64,000 nt of DNA from Parapedobacter pyrenivorans (lineage in GTDB: Bacteria; Bacteroidota; Bacteroidia; Sphingobacteriales; Sphingobacteriaceae), in assembly GCF_014636865.1 (NCBI RefSeq), contig NZ_BMER01000001.1:856718-920717 (forward strand), written 5' to 3'. Shown here piece by piece: positions 44,501-54,500 of this stretch. The position numbers and the translations under genes are program-made. The notes below the pieces were generated by a model. The model worked only from the letters and a program-made list of their open reading frames with translations. It was not told the DNA's origin and did no database searches. The first letter of the stretch is position 1. Each line of letters begins with the position of its first letter.

Positions 44501-44821
44501 ATGCAGGATCCTGCGGTATATCGCTGCCGCGCGCTGGCGCAAGATTTGAGCATCCCACGACGGGAAGGCTTCCAACAGGATTTCACGATACGCACCGGCC
44601 CTGTTGTCGGTCGATCCATCTTCTATCGCCAGCGCCTCCAACACCTCCAAAATACGCCCTTTCATCTCGGCCGTCGCTTTGTTGGTAAAGGTAATAGCCA
44701 ATATCTCGCGGTATTTACTGTCTCCCGAAAATAGCAGCGTGAGGTAATGTGCCGTGAGGCTGAAGGTCTTGCCAGACCCGGCCGATGCTTTGAGTATTTT
44801 TAGTGGTGGTACAGGCATCAT
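41513..44821 (-). CDS. AddA-like UvrD-family helicase/nuclease
   Basis: A 1102-residue SF1 helicase. Walker A (ILKASAGSGKTFSL) is at the N-terminus, motif II is DEFQDTSRKQWDNLRP, motif IV region ETNYRSHENIVAFNNL, and motif V/VI VLTIHKSKGLAFDVV. The C-terminus has a PD-(D/E)XK-like end (HGQLLHELMAEADS, then VLDFKFTQHEDE). Together with the downstream nuclease it forms an AddAB-type resection enzyme; no third RecD/RecC subunit is present. Confidence 0.92.
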   Translation of the reverse strand: MMPVPPLKILKASAGSGKTFSLTAHYLTLLFSGDSKYREILAITFTNKATAEMKGRILEVLEALAIEDGSTDNRAGAYREILLEAFPSWDAQILRQRAAAIYRRILHDYSRFAVSTIDGFTQKVIRGFTFELGIDAGYKLEMNIRKVKADLVLRLNRRLDERPELLNWIMDYAQAKIERDENWNYRWALSDLAAEIFKEDFQDFDKAVSGIPERELFENLDNYCKETIKQFEEAFEQLLKTATELFVSSGVDITDLAGKSRNQLGKLGNLSAQNPHDVVKKLEKYIHAPDEWQKGGLIGQIALLYGDLNPLLEQLYDFYTAQGPDYYLAKAIDENLYYLRLLKEMSALLAEWRMDNGAQLISDAQILLNNIGINESGDPTFIWEKTGNRFRHFLFDEFQDTSRKQWDNLRPLLINAIGNASGRAVEHLIVGDVKQSIYRWRNGDWRILLDRGEQQIGAAFNTMDTSSLIQNETLETNYRSHENIVAFNNLIFEYAPSQLQRRLNDRILTELGNEHYEHWWKPSGYHDTIIRAYEDSRQQFPPNARKAGGTVQVDFIEVESNNHRASAVKEEALTRLADTLMGWVAAGTYHPGQVGILVRTNNEAREIIQYLLDRQRESEVAFDIISGDALVLGSHPAIRLLIDTLHALVGRLPDSALYTANCIYLFHQLQGKGEAVSPDDWMRISTCQPVQLAGLLPEPLCSNWASWSQLPLAELVESLIVAYGLQTNEESLPYLLAFRDLVATFTANGERGIHAFLTYWEEEGSDRALPAAGETDAVEVLTIHKSKGLAFDVVMIPFCSWPIDGRINGNFWVNTEDTPYALLRKTPVKYKSDLGKSRLYRAYFEEMLFNYMDALNTLYVANTRTRKHLYITAPGKKGDGEISSLLAGDLLLDILPDVAGALNVACNGGMWLGDVPIMDIHGAREPVATGWTFDHYPASARMKEELARPEIQTELDIVRLDAAKRHGQLLHELMAEADSESDLDVRLDALQAQGLLQGEERADVLAMAMDTWSHPQLAKWFNGAYSHWNERSIILSSGRTLRPDKVLVGAYETIVLDFKFTQHEDESHLRQVADYQLVLREMGMPNVSGYVYYGELKKLVAV

Positions 44822-44939
44822 CTGGTATTTCCTGGGTGAAGATAGGAAAATCTGAACCCGGAATCCAAATGATGCTTGCTAAATTTTTCAACGCAGGCCT
44901 TGATGGTCTGCGCTAGCTTGAGCAGGAAATAGCGGCCAG

Positions 44940-45803
44940 CTATTTTTTCAATGCAAGTGATTTGAACTCCCTCGTTAGGGTCTCAAGGGAACGCTCCACA
45001 CCCATCCGTTCCAGCGAGGAAGCCCCAACGAATCCGTGGGCATCTGTCCGATCGAGCACCATGCGTACATCCTCAGGGCTCATGATTGGGCCACCATGCG
45101 CAAGGAAGAAAATGTCGGGATTGCCTTCCTTTCCGGCTTCAACAATCTCTTGTGTCCTTTCGATGGCTTCATCCATGCTACAGGTTGCCCCTGTTACGCC
45201 AATGGAGCCACCGATGGTCGTCCCGACATGTGAAATAATTGCATCTGCCCCCACATGTGCCATCTGGCGCGCCTCTTCTGCTGTAGCCACATATACAATC
45301 GAGAAAAGATCCATTTTTGTAGCCAGGTCTACCATCTCCACCTCCTTATGGAAACCCATTCCCGTTTCTTCCAGAACACGGCGGAAATGACCGTCTACAA
45401 CGCAATGTGTCGGAAAGTTATTGACACCGGAGAATCCCATATCTTTCACTTTCAGCAGGTGATGCCACATCCTTCTACGGGGATCCGAACCATGCACGCC
45501 ACACACCACTGGAATCTCGTCAACCACCGGGAGCACCTCAAACTCTCCGAGATCCAAGGCTTCCGCATTCGCATCACCATAAGCCATCAGACCCGCTGCC
45601 GAGCCATGGCCAGCCATACGGAAACGACCCGAATTGTAGATGATGATCAAGTCTGCGCCGCCACGTTCAATAAATTTTGCACTGATACCGGTGCCTGCAC
45701 CAGCGGCGATAATCGCCTTTCCGTCGTTCACCGTTTTCTGAAACCGGTCTCTTACTTCCTGTTTTGTATAGGGGTTTCCTTTTCCCGTCCATTGATTAGC
45801 CAT
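44940..45803 (-). CDS. PEP-hydrolase-family TIM-barrel protein
   Basis: A 287-residue TIM barrel of the family named phosphoenolpyruvate hydrolase-like. Visible strands include AIIAAGAGTGISAKFIERGG, LIIIYNSGRFRMAGHGS, PVVCGVHGSDPRR and FFLAHGGPIMSPEDV. The enzymatic reaction is not firmly established for this family. It lies last in a three-gene operon after a Tm-1-like gene, a pairing widespread in bacteria and fused in some fungi and plants. Confidence 0.88.
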   Translation of the reverse strand: MANQWTGKGNPYTKQEVRDRFQKTVNDGKAIIAAGAGTGISAKFIERGGADLIIIYNSGRFRMAGHGSAAGLMAYGDANAEALDLGEFEVLPVVDEIPVVCGVHGSDPRRRMWHHLLKVKDMGFSGVNNFPTHCVVDGHFRRVLEETGMGFHKEVEMVDLATKMDLFSIVYVATAEEARQMAHVGADAIISHVGTTIGGSIGVTGATCSMDEAIERTQEIVEAGKEGNPDIFFLAHGGPIMSPEDVRMVLDRTDAHGFVGASSLERMGVERSLETLTREFKSLALKK

Positions 45804-45860
45804 ACTGTTATTATAAATATTTCTGATGTCTGAAATTTCGTTAATTATTCGGCGACCTAT

Positions 45861-47117
45861 TTAATTTGCCGTATCGCCACCAATTAAGCCCAGCATCGTA
45901 TTGACAGCAGCAGCTGCAAATCCCTGATCATTGATGTGAAATGGAATATCCAATATGTTGATATTGGGGTCCAGGTTTTCACGGATGGATTTGAATAATA
46001 CCTGGTTCACCAACGGACGATAAAAAAGACCGCCTTCAGCATCTAATTGTGAGACTCCATTTAATGGGAGCATTACAATGGTGCTTTTTGAGGATGCATT
46101 TGCCTTCAATGCAAGCTGCTCCCCAAGCTGCTGGTTCTCCACCTCATCGGTACGCATCAGCGTTACATCAGGTGCCCAACTGTAAAGGAATCGATCGCGG
46201 TATTGCGTGGGCACACTATCCAGTGTCCCGAAGTTGACCATATCCAGGCAGCCGGGCACGACTACCTGCGGGATACCATGCTTGGCAGCAGCCGTCATTC
46301 GGTCTGGCCCTGCACTGCACACACCGCCACATAGTTCGTCTGCCAGCTCTGTGGTCGTAATATCAAGCACACCATCAAAGTACCCTCCGGCAATCAGCGA
46401 CTCCATCGTACGCCCGCCAGCACCGTTGGCATGGAACGAAAAAACCTCGTAGCCTCGTTCACGCAACAGTGCTGTACACGCCGTAACGCAGGCAGTCGTA
46501 TTGCCAAACATACTAATGGCAATCCGCCCTTTACCTTCACCGCCTTCATCCTCCCCAGACTCCCAGCTGGCCTGCACCATCCCGCAAATAGCAGCTGCCG
46601 CATGGCCAATAGTAATCCGGCTGATACTATTTACACCACCGATATCCACTACCGACGGTACCAATACGATGTCGGCACTGCCCACCTGCATGCTCACGTC
46701 TCTGGTCGCAATCGTGCTTAGGCACACCTTCGGTACGCCGAAGGGAATCGTCTGCATGGCCGTCAACGCCATGTGGGTGCCACCGCCACCGCCCATCCCG
46801 ATGACCCCTGCCACCTGTCCTTTATCAAACAGTTTTTTCAAAATATTAGCCGCACCACGCCCCATCTCCGCCACAGCAAAGCCGCGATCACCAAGCGACC
46901 GCAATCCATCCAATGTACGACCTGCCGCCACAGCGACCTGATCGGCCTCAACAGCTACCGGGAAAAGTGTTGTGGTCCCTTTGACGCCTACATTAATACT
47001 TAAAACGGGTTGACCCAACTTGATGATGCGTTCCCTAAGCAGCGAAAAATCCTCGCCCTTGGTATCAAAACATCCGATCATCACGACCGCCCGGCGATCC
47101 ATATACGTCACATCCAT
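45861..47117 (-). CDS. Tm-1-like ATP-binding domain protein (UPF0261)
   Basis: A 418-residue cytoplasmic protein of the Tm-1-like/UPF0261 family. Features are the N-terminal VVMIGCFDTKGEDFSLL, the Gly-rich GVIGMGGGGGTHMALTAMQT nucleotide-binding region, DIVLVPSVVDIGGVNSIS, and the C-terminal half with FSFHANGAGGRTMESLI and VVPGCLDMVNF. The plant Tm-1 homologue inhibits viral replication, but the bacterial role is unknown. It is followed by the PEP-hydrolase-like gene 57 bp later and preceded by a Dabb gene 2 bp earlier. Confidence 0.93.
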   Translation of the reverse strand: MDVTYMDRRAVVMIGCFDTKGEDFSLLRERIIKLGQPVLSINVGVKGTTTLFPVAVEADQVAVAAGRTLDGLRSLGDRGFAVAEMGRGAANILKKLFDKGQVAGVIGMGGGGGTHMALTAMQTIPFGVPKVCLSTIATRDVSMQVGSADIVLVPSVVDIGGVNSISRITIGHAAAAICGMVQASWESGEDEGGEGKGRIAISMFGNTTACVTACTALLRERGYEVFSFHANGAGGRTMESLIAGGYFDGVLDITTTELADELCGGVCSAGPDRMTAAAKHGIPQVVVPGCLDMVNFGTLDSVPTQYRDRFLYSWAPDVTLMRTDEVENQQLGEQLALKANASSKSTIVMLPLNGVSQLDAEGGLFYRPLVNQVLFKSIRENLDPNINILDIPFHINDQGFAAAAVNTMLGLIGGDTAN

Positions 47118-47119
47118 AG

Positions 47120-47419
47120 CTATTTCACCACAAAGTCAAAGACAATCGCGCGCTCCAGACGGGGAACAACCACGTCTTTCGCTTGCTCATGGATGGGGTG
47201 CGGGAGATAAGCATCTCGGGACTCCTCGCTGTCGAACGTGATTAAAAACCCATGTGTAAAGCCATCATTCATCCCTTCAGGGCTGCTGTAAGGACCGTAT
47301 TCCATGTCCAGCAGGCCAGGGATTTGCAAAACCAGCGCTTTCATCATGCGAAGACTTTCTTCAATCTCAGCCTCGCTGATTTCCTTCTTAAACACCAAAA
47401 CACCAAAATGTCTGACCAT
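47120..47419 (-). CDS. Dabb-family alpha/beta-barrel protein
   Basis: A 99-residue stress-responsive A/B barrel (Dabb) protein: opening VRHFGVLVFKKEISEAEIEE, central IPGLLDMEYGPY, and the ending FDSEESRDAYLPHPIHEQAK. Dabb proteins form small dimeric barrels, some catalytic. It overlies the start of a three-gene operon with the Tm-1-like and PEP-hydrolase-like genes. Confidence 0.9.
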   Translation of the reverse strand: MVRHFGVLVFKKEISEAEIEESLRMMKALVLQIPGLLDMEYGPYSSPEGMNDGFTHGFLITFDSEESRDAYLPHPIHEQAKDVVVPRLERAIVFDFVVK

Positions 47420-48040
47420 AATTTATTGTCTATTTGATTTTACTCGCACATTCGGTTGAGCCCTTTGCCTGAAAAATCGATACCCTCCATCGCAAACACA
47501 ACTTAACTGGAGTCAAAAGGTCTATAACAAACAAAAATAAACTAAAATCCCACCTAAACCCCTTAGGATATTGTCTTATTTTGGCTCTATTATATCCTTC
47601 TTTCTCAAAGGCTAGCCTAACCCAACAATCAAATTCGTTTGTCTATCCCGACAGTTTACCCCTATCAATTGCTCATGTATCAGATATCAGCGCGAAGCGC
47701 CTCCTGGAAGCCGTGTGAGCCCATTCCAATTAGCCCAGTCTTAGGTCAGGAAAAACGCAATCGATCTGGACAATGAGCGGAAGCCGTTCGCCAATCAGTC
47801 AATTGACCATCCGTTGGGACCACTCCGGCCAGGCAAGTGGTTCTGATCGGTTGATGCTGTTGCTATATGATGGTGAGATCTTCCGCTACTTCCGAGAGAT
47901 CGGAACGATGTAAAGAAATGGAGACCTTGGAGGTAAAGCTGTTGCATTTCATGGAAAACCCCGGTCCACGTGTATGCCGCGTTCCGAAATACGATGTTTG
48001 ATAAAATTTCCGATAGTGTGCATTGCGGTATCCTAGCACC
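47420..48040. other. 621-bp intergenic region
   Basis: Contains a candidate -7 box on the minus strand (TATTTTTG, 47532-47539) for the Dabb operon. The rest, 47600-48040, has only short frames such as 44 codons at 47867-48001 on the plus strand. No repeat, hairpin or RNA gene is clear. It may be decayed sequence. Confidence 0.4.
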
Positions 48041-48535
48041 CTAAAATAAGGATTGCTGCTTATAGGGGCTTTCATGCTCCAACAGCCATTTCTTACGCCA
48101 TAGTCCGCCGGCATATCCAGTGAGCGACCCATCACTGCCGATGACGCGGTGGCAGGGCACGACAATCCAGAAGGGGTTTTGGCCGTTGGCTGCGGCCGCA
48201 GCGCGGATGGCCTTCATGTCGCCCAGCCTCCTAGAAAGCTCTAAGTAAGAAATGGTCTTTCCATAGGGGATGTTGAGCAATTCCTGCCAAACGCTTTTCT
48301 GGAAATCTGTGCCTTTAAGGTTGAGCTTCAATTCGAATAGCCGCCGTGTTCCGGAAAAATATTCCTGAAGCTGCACCACCGCCTCTTTCAAACAATCGGG
48401 AATTTCTACCGACGGGGCAACCGTATCTGATTTTAAGACCTGAACAGAAACAATGCCGGTTGCATCGCCTTGGATGGAGGTTACGCCAAGCGGTGTTTGG
48501 ATGAACGCTTCTTGTGTTGCTGTGGTGTTTTTCAC
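48041..48535 (-). CDS. ogt: Methylated-DNA--protein-cysteine methyltransferase
   Basis: A suicide DNA-repair enzyme removing O6-alkyl groups from guanine. The active-site motif VPCHRVIG is intact, followed by TGYAGGLWRKKWLLEHE, and the wHTH region IPYGKTISYLELSRRLGD is present. I use the GTG at 48535, giving 164 residues, the usual Ogt size; the frame is open to 48625 but that would overlap the bestrophin gene. It diverges from bestrophin over 39 bp. Confidence 0.93.
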   Translation of the reverse strand: MKNTTATQEAFIQTPLGVTSIQGDATGIVSVQVLKSDTVAPSVEIPDCLKEAVVQLQEYFSGTRRLFELKLNLKGTDFQKSVWQELLNIPYGKTISYLELSRRLGDMKAIRAAAAANGQNPFWIVVPCHRVIGSDGSLTGYAGGLWRKKWLLEHESPYKQQSLF

Positions 48536-48541
48536 GTCATT

Positions 48542-48570
48542 CAAAGATACAGATTCTTTCGCTATGTTTG
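48542..48570. promoter_or_regulatory. Divergent -7 boxes between ogt and bestrophin
   Basis: TATCTTTG on the minus strand (48542-48549) and TATGTTTG on the plus strand (48563-48570) sit within 10 bp of the two start codons. If used, both messages would be nearly leaderless. No -33 TTG is seen, so confidence is modest. Confidence 0.35.
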
Positions 48571-48574
48571 TGTT

Positions 48575-49456
48575 ATGATTGTATACAACCCTAAGGATTG
48601 GATCCATGCTACGTTTACCCTGCATCGTTCGGATACGGTGCGCAAGCTATTCCCACTGATGGTGGTTATGGCGCTCTATTCTTGGGGTATTGCCTATTGG
48701 GAGTTGGAATACCTGAAGCTTTCCGAAAGGAGCTGGATAAGAAATATCACCATCCTCCATAACCTATTGGGATTTGTCATGTCGATCCTATTGGTATTCC
48801 GCACGAATACGGCGTATGATCGTTGGTGGGAGGCGCGCAAACAATGGGGGATGCTTACCAATGTGAGTCGTAATCTTGCCATCAAGGTGAACGCATTCCT
48901 CGCGCCGCAGGACGAGGCCAATCGGGATTTCTTTGAAAAAACCATCCCCATGTATGCCCACACGCTATTTGAGCACCTACGCTCCAATAAAACCCGGTTT
49001 ATGTTGGACGAAAAAGCCCACCCCGAATTTGAGCATCTAGACAACAGGAAACATGGACCCAATCAGGTGGCATCCCTGATGTATAGCCGTACCAACCGAT
49101 TGTATAGGGATGAGGTGCTTACGGGCGACCAATTGATTGTAATCAATAATGAACTGCTAGCACTAACGGATATCTGCGGTGCGTGTGAACGGATAAAGAA
49201 CACACCGATTCCGTGGTCCTATAGTTCGTTTATCAAGAAATTCATCATCGTCTACGTGCTTACGCTGCCTATAGGATATGTATTTTCTATGGGATATTTC
49301 GTAATTGCAGCCGTACCGTTTGTATTTTACGTCATGGCATCCTTGGAGTTAATTGCGGAATCTATTGAAGATCCTTTTGGCAATGACCCCGACGACCTCC
49401 CGATAGACAAAATCAGCGAGAACATACGCAAACATATAACAGAAATAGTTCGCTGA
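48575..49456 (+). CDS. Bestrophin-family anion channel
   Basis: A 293-residue inner-membrane channel protein from the ATG at 48575. Hydrophobic helices occur near residues 27-48, 58-75 and at 215-260; the family features FRTNTAYDRWWEARKQWG and IPWSYSSFIKKFI are visible, and it ends with the typical ESIEDPFGNDPDDLPID. Bacterial bestrophins conduct ions, some cations. It converges with lipA, with 15 bp between the stops. Confidence 0.95.
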   Translation: MIVYNPKDWIHATFTLHRSDTVRKLFPLMVVMALYSWGIAYWELEYLKLSERSWIRNITILHNLLGFVMSILLVFRTNTAYDRWWEARKQWGMLTNVSRNLAIKVNAFLAPQDEANRDFFEKTIPMYAHTLFEHLRSNKTRFMLDEKAHPEFEHLDNRKHGPNQVASLMYSRTNRLYRDEVLTGDQLIVINNELLALTDICGACERIKNTPIPWSYSSFIKKFIIVYVLTLPIGYVFSMGYFVIAAVPFVFYVMASLELIAESIEDPFGNDPDDLPIDKISENIRKHITEIVR

Positions 49457-49471
49457 AAGAGCGCGATTTTA

Positions 49472-50350
49472 TTACATATCAAACAAGTGCTTCTCGGCAT
49501 GATAGGATGAACGCACCAGCGGACCACTTTCCACATACTTAAAGCCCATCCGCAGTCCGATTTCTTGATAATAGTTGAACTGGATGGGGGTAATCCACTC
49601 CACTACGGGATGGTGGGCTTTCGTTGGTTGAAGATATTGTCCGAGCGTGAGGATGTGCACACCCGCTTCATATAGGTCGTTCATCGCCTCGATAACATCG
49701 GCTTCCGTTTCGCCAAACCCAAGCATGATGCCCGACTTAGTACGCAATCCGGCGGCGGATATGCGGCGCAGGCATTCCAGGCTACGGTCATATTTAGCCT
49801 GTATGCGCACTTCACGGGTGAGGCGACGCACGGTTTCGAGATTATGGGACACGACCTCCGGGCGTACCGCCAGTACGCGTTCGAGGTTTTCCCATTGACC
49901 CTTGAAATCCGGGATCAGGGTCTCCAATGTGGTATCGGGGCTTTCCCGGCGGATGGCATTGACCGTTTCCGCCCAAATTATAGATCCGCCGTCCTTCAGG
50001 TCATCGCGGTCTACCGACGTGATGACACAGTGCTTCACCTCCATGAGTTTGACGGACTGGGCTACCCGATTGGGCTCGTCCAAATCGACCGCCAAGGGCC
50101 GTCCGGTAGCCACAGCGCAAAACGAACAGGAGCGCGTGCAGATGTTGCCCAATATCATGAATGTCGCTGTACCCGCTCCCCAGCATTCGCCCATATTCGG
50201 GCAGTTGCCACTCTCGCAAATGGTATGCAGCTTGTGTTCGTCTACCAAACTGCGCACATGCCGATATTCCTTGCCTACGGGGAGTTTTACGCGCAACCAA
50301 TCGGGCTTGCGCTGCAATTGGTTCGCCGGTATCACGGGGAGTTCAATCAT
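49472..50350 (-). CDS. lipA: Lipoyl synthase
   Basis: A 292-residue radical-SAM enzyme that inserts two sulfurs into protein-bound octanoyl groups. The auxiliary-cluster motif [12 protein letters not shown] and the radical-SAM motif CTRSCSFC are both intact, with the C-terminal [11 protein letters not shown] serine ligand motif. Length is normal. A possible -7 box lies only 5-12 bp before the ATG, too close for an ordinary leader. Confidence 0.98.
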   Translation of the reverse strand: MIELPVIPANQLQRKPDWLRVKLPVGKEYRHVRSLVDEHKLHTICESGNCPNMGECWGAGTATFMILGNICTRSCSFCAVATGRPLAVDLDEPNRVAQSVKLMEVKHCVITSVDRDDLKDGGSIIWAETVNAIRRESPDTTLETLIPDFKGQWENLERVLAVRPEVVSHNLETVRRLTREVRIQAKYDRSLECLRRISAAGLRTKSGIMLGFGETEADVIEAMNDLYEAGVHILTLGQYLQPTKAHHPVVEWITPIQFNYYQEIGLRMGFKYVESGPLVRSSYHAEKHLFDM

Positions 50351-50433
50351 AAAGCAAAGTTAGGGATTAATATTGAATTTCCTGACAGCCGGATGATGCC
50401 CTGCATTAATCTGACGTTCCTTAAACATTCATG

Positions 50434-51513
50434 TTAGCGCTTCCCGATTTCAGCAAACAGCGCCTTGAAGCAAGCGGTTTCACTTTCCGCCGCCGGCGGC
50501 TTAATGCCGTAAAATTCATCGAGAAACGAATCGGCACCAGACCAGACGGTTTGCATCAGGCCACCGAAACGGGGGGCCATCTCTGTAGTTGCCTGCTGCC
50601 TGAAACTGACCATATCCTGCAATTGTGCCGTCGCTACAGCTCCCTTTTTCCAAGGGCAGGTTACCACAGAAAAACCCTTCATGGCAAAATATACGGCAGT
50701 CTGCAGGGGTTGATCGTAATGCCAGTCGCAGATCATCACTCCCTTATTGATCAGGTCTATCGCCCGATGGGTATTGTTCATGCTGGCTTCCCACATGCCG
50801 ATTCCGGTCATCTTGCCGTCGATGAGGCGGTCGCCCCACATCCAGAGCTGGCGATCCGTCCTCGCCAAATGGTCCGCAATCTTGTTGACCTCGTTGGCAT
50901 ACAACTCAGCCTTATCCCTACCCGCACAACGCGCGCAGCTATCATGGCCGATATAAAACACTTCATCCATGCCCGCATGGAAGGCGTCGGTTTCGAAAAC
51001 ATCGCAGATTTCATCGACCAAATCAAAGACCACGTCGTGCACTTCGGGGTGCAGCGGGCAATAGCTCTTACAGTACAGCCCATCGGCGTTAGGCCACTCG
51101 TACTCCACAGGCATTTCCACATGGGGGGTCTCATCAAACTGTGGATATACCGTGAGTAATTTCCCGGCTTTACCGGCCCAGGATTGGTGGCCAAGCAGAT
51201 TGATCTGTGGGATGATGCGAATGGCGTTTTTCTGGCAGACCGCCACCAGTTGTTTAACCTCCGCTTTGGATAATGCAGCTTCATCACGCAGTTCGGGCCG
51301 ACTTTCAAACTCGTAATTGTAGTCTATCCGTAACACCAACGTATTCACCCCCCTTGGCGCCAGTTCCTCATCAATGAAGTTAACAAATTCGAGCAACCGA
51401 TCAGGGCTCGGTGCAGCGATACAAAAACCCCTGACGGAAAGCTGGCTTTGGCCGTAAGCGATTTGACAAACAAACAAAGCCAAGCATACGAAAGTAGAAT
51501 TGATTATATGCAT
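50434..51513 (-). CDS. GH20-like secreted glycoside hydrolase
   Basis: A 359-residue protein with a signal peptide (ends IAYGQ). The TIM barrel resembles GH20 hexosaminidases: NTLVLRIDYNYEFE, IRIIPQINLLGHQSWAG, and FHAGMDEVFYIGHDSC, which carries the Asp-Glu pair typical of the family. It is shorter than classic GH20 because the usual N-terminal domain is missing. It lies 2 bp after the hybrid regulator of PUL 2 and is probably its last gene. Family fit is good, enzyme specificity unproven. Confidence 0.8.
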   Translation of the reverse strand: MHIINSTFVCLALFVCQIAYGQSQLSVRGFCIAAPSPDRLLEFVNFIDEELAPRGVNTLVLRIDYNYEFESRPELRDEAALSKAEVKQLVAVCQKNAIRIIPQINLLGHQSWAGKAGKLLTVYPQFDETPHVEMPVEYEWPNADGLYCKSYCPLHPEVHDVVFDLVDEICDVFETDAFHAGMDEVFYIGHDSCARCAGRDKAELYANEVNKIADHLARTDRQLWMWGDRLIDGKMTGIGMWEASMNNTHRAIDLINKGVMICDWHYDQPLQTAVYFAMKGFSVVTCPWKKGAVATAQLQDMVSFRQQATTEMAPRFGGLMQTVWSGADSFLDEFYGIKPPAAESETACFKALFAEIGKR

Positions 51514-51515
51514 AG

Positions 51516-54500
51516 TTAAAACGAATTGATTTTCTGTGTGAGTACCTGCTGTTGTTCATCGGTATCCAGCGCGGCATACTCGCTTGGCGACTTGCCAAAA
51601 TAGTTTTTGAATGATTTTCCAAAATATTTCGGGTCGCTAAATCCGACTTGATAAGCTATCTGGCTCACGGGAAGGGTGCCTTGGACAAGAAGTTGAGCTG
51701 CTTTCCTAAGCCTGAGCACGTTGATGAGTTCAATAACGCTCAGGTCAGTCATCTGTTTCAATTTGCGGTACAATACAGGTCGGCTCATACCCAATTCACT
51801 GGCCAATGCATTGACGTTGAACTGGGGCTCCGCCAGGTTGTCTTCGATTAGCCTGACGACTTTCCCCAAAAATTGCTGGTCAGTGTCTGGCTCGTGGAGG
51901 GCCTGACGCGGCATAAGCACATAGTCACGGATGAATTTCTTACGGAAGCGTTCGCGCGCCGCTAAACTGTTGCGGATTTTGAGGGAAAGCACGTCGAGAT
52001 AGAAGGGTTTGGTGATGTAATCATCGCTGCCATACCGCAATCCCTCGATGATACTTTCCACGGAAGTCCGCGCTGTGAGCAGCAATACCGGAATGTGATT
52101 GGTAGCTACATGTTGTTTGATTTGCTTCAATAACGATATGCCGTCCGACACAGGCATCATGATGTCGGTAATCACCAAATCGGGCAATTCGGATTTGACC
52201 AACTGCCAACCCTGCAGGCCGTCGGCCGCTTCCATTATGGCATAATCGGTTTCGAGACTACCGGCAATGAGTGTTCGTATCTCGGCATTGTCTTCTACAA
52301 CAAGGATAAGCGGGCGATGTGCGCCCACGCGGTTATCTGCCACCTCATCGGCAATGGCCAGATCAGACACACTGCGATCAGGGAGTGGGGTAGCTCCGCG
52401 ATGGGGGTCTTCGGTATGGCGGCATACGACGTGTCGCTCATCCAGGTATGCGTTGCCCAGTGGAAGCTGTACGGTAAAACAGGTGTATGTGGGCTTGTCA
52501 CTACCATAATAGCTTTCTACAGCAATTTCACCCCCATGCATTTCCGTGACATTTTTTGCGAGCGCTAAACCTATTCCAGAGCCCAAATGCCCCCGCCTTT
52601 GCTCATTACCCGTATGGAGTTGATAGTAAAACTCAAAAATAGATGCCAGTTTGTCATTGGGAATCCCCTTGCCATTATCCCATACGCGAACGATGACTGA
52701 ACCTGCAGCATATTTATCTGTGGGTTCGATTTTTTCGATCGACAGTCTCACGTTACCCCCTACGGGTGCAAATTTGAACGCATTGGAAAGCAAATTGTAA
52801 ATCACCTTTTCCAATTGGTCGACATCGAACCATGCCGCTATGGCTGTAATCGGTTTACTATAATCAAAACGGATATGTTGTTCTTCAGCATAATGTCTAA
52901 ATTCGGCAGCAATCCGGTCAATAAATACGACGAGGTCATGTGATGATACTGCCAGCTTGAAATTACCGCTTTCCTGCTTACGGAAGTCCAGCAATTGATT
53001 GACCAGATTGAGCAGCCGCAGAGAGTTATTTTTCACCGTAACCATCATCGTCCGCGCGTTTTCCTCCAACTTCATATGGGCAAGCAAGTGCTGCACAGGG
53101 GCGAGAATAAGGGTAAGTGGTGTACGGAATTCATGGGAGATACTGGTAAAAAAATTGAGTTTGATTTCGTTGATCTCCTGCTGTCTTTCATTCTCGAGGT
53201 GTTCTAACTGCAATTGATGTTCCAGCCGGCTCCTGATCTTGGTAAACCGGACAATCACATACAAGGCGGTTGTTACCAATGCTGCATAGCAAAGATATGC
53301 CCACCAGGTTTTCCATGGGGGAGGTAATATTTTAATCGTCAACCTGTTCGGCACTTCATTCCAAATGCCATCGTTGCTGGAACCCTTTGCCAACAGGGTA
53401 TATGTACCTGCATGTAGGTTGGTGTAAGTAGCAAAAGGGACATCTACATAGTTCCATTGATTTTCCAATCCATCCAGGCGGTAAGCGTATCTATTCTTTT
53501 CGGGGAGCACAAAGTTGAGTGCCGAAAATTCTACGGTAAAGATATTTTGAGCATGGTTGAGTACAATTGTATCGGTTATCGAAATGGGCTTTTCCAAGAT
53601 GGTGCTACTCCCCGGCACCACCGATTGGTTGAACAATCGAAAATCGGTAAACACAATCGGTGGGATGTAGCTGCTTACACTGAAATCCCGCGGATGAAAA
53701 GAAGTAAGTCCATGTGAGCCGCCAAAAACCAGCTGGCCATCCGAGGTTTTGCAGTAAGCACCGATGGAAAATTCATTGCCACCGATACCATCCTTGGTAT
53801 TGTAGGATTTGACAACACCGGATATGGGGTCAAAGCAACAGATGCCGTTATTGGTACTCAGCCATAGTTGGCCGCGATTGTCCTCCAAAATACCGAAAAT
53901 ATTATTGCCGGGTAGGCCCTCCCGGTCTGAAATACGATTGAATTCCCCCGTATCAAAATGATATTGATTCAATCCATTTTTATAGGTACCAAACCACACC
54001 CGGCGTTGACTGTCTTCGAAGATACTGATGATGATATTGCCGCTGATACTTTTGGAGTCGTCAAGCGAAAACCGAAAAACCTCAAAGTGGTCTGTCCCTG
54101 CCCGCCTAAGGTTTAATCCATCCTCTGTGCCTACCCACAGGTTGCCACGGCTATCTGTGAAAACGGTCCGTACCAGATCGGAGCTGATGTGGTAACGGCC
54201 TGTCTTGGCCGCTCGGTAGCTCTCAAATTGCAGATTACGGCCCGGTTTTTTTAGATTAAGCCCCCCACCGTACGTGCCAAACCACAGATTTCCCTGTCCA
54301 TCTTCTTTTATTGCATAGACGTTGTTGTTAGATAGCGAATGAGAGACCGACGGATCATGCCGAATATGCTGGAATATTTGGGTTCCTTTCTTTAGCAAAT
54401 TCACTCCTCCGGCATAGGTACCTACCCACAAATTGCCTTGCGTGTCGAGATGCAAGGATTTGACGTGATTGTGGCTTAGTGAGCCCGGATCCTTTGGATT

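Noticed and set aside
47867-48001. 44-codon plus-strand frame in the 621-bp gap
   Set aside because: No ribosome site, no recognised domain, no promoter; too short to support.
47863-48165. 100-codon minus-strand frame overlapping the ogt 3' end
   Set aside because: Half of it overlaps the MGMT coding sequence in another frame and the rest shows no recognisable protein.
50355-50362. TAACTTTG -7 box before lipA
   Set aside because: Only about 5 bp before the ATG with no -33 element; more likely a chance match.
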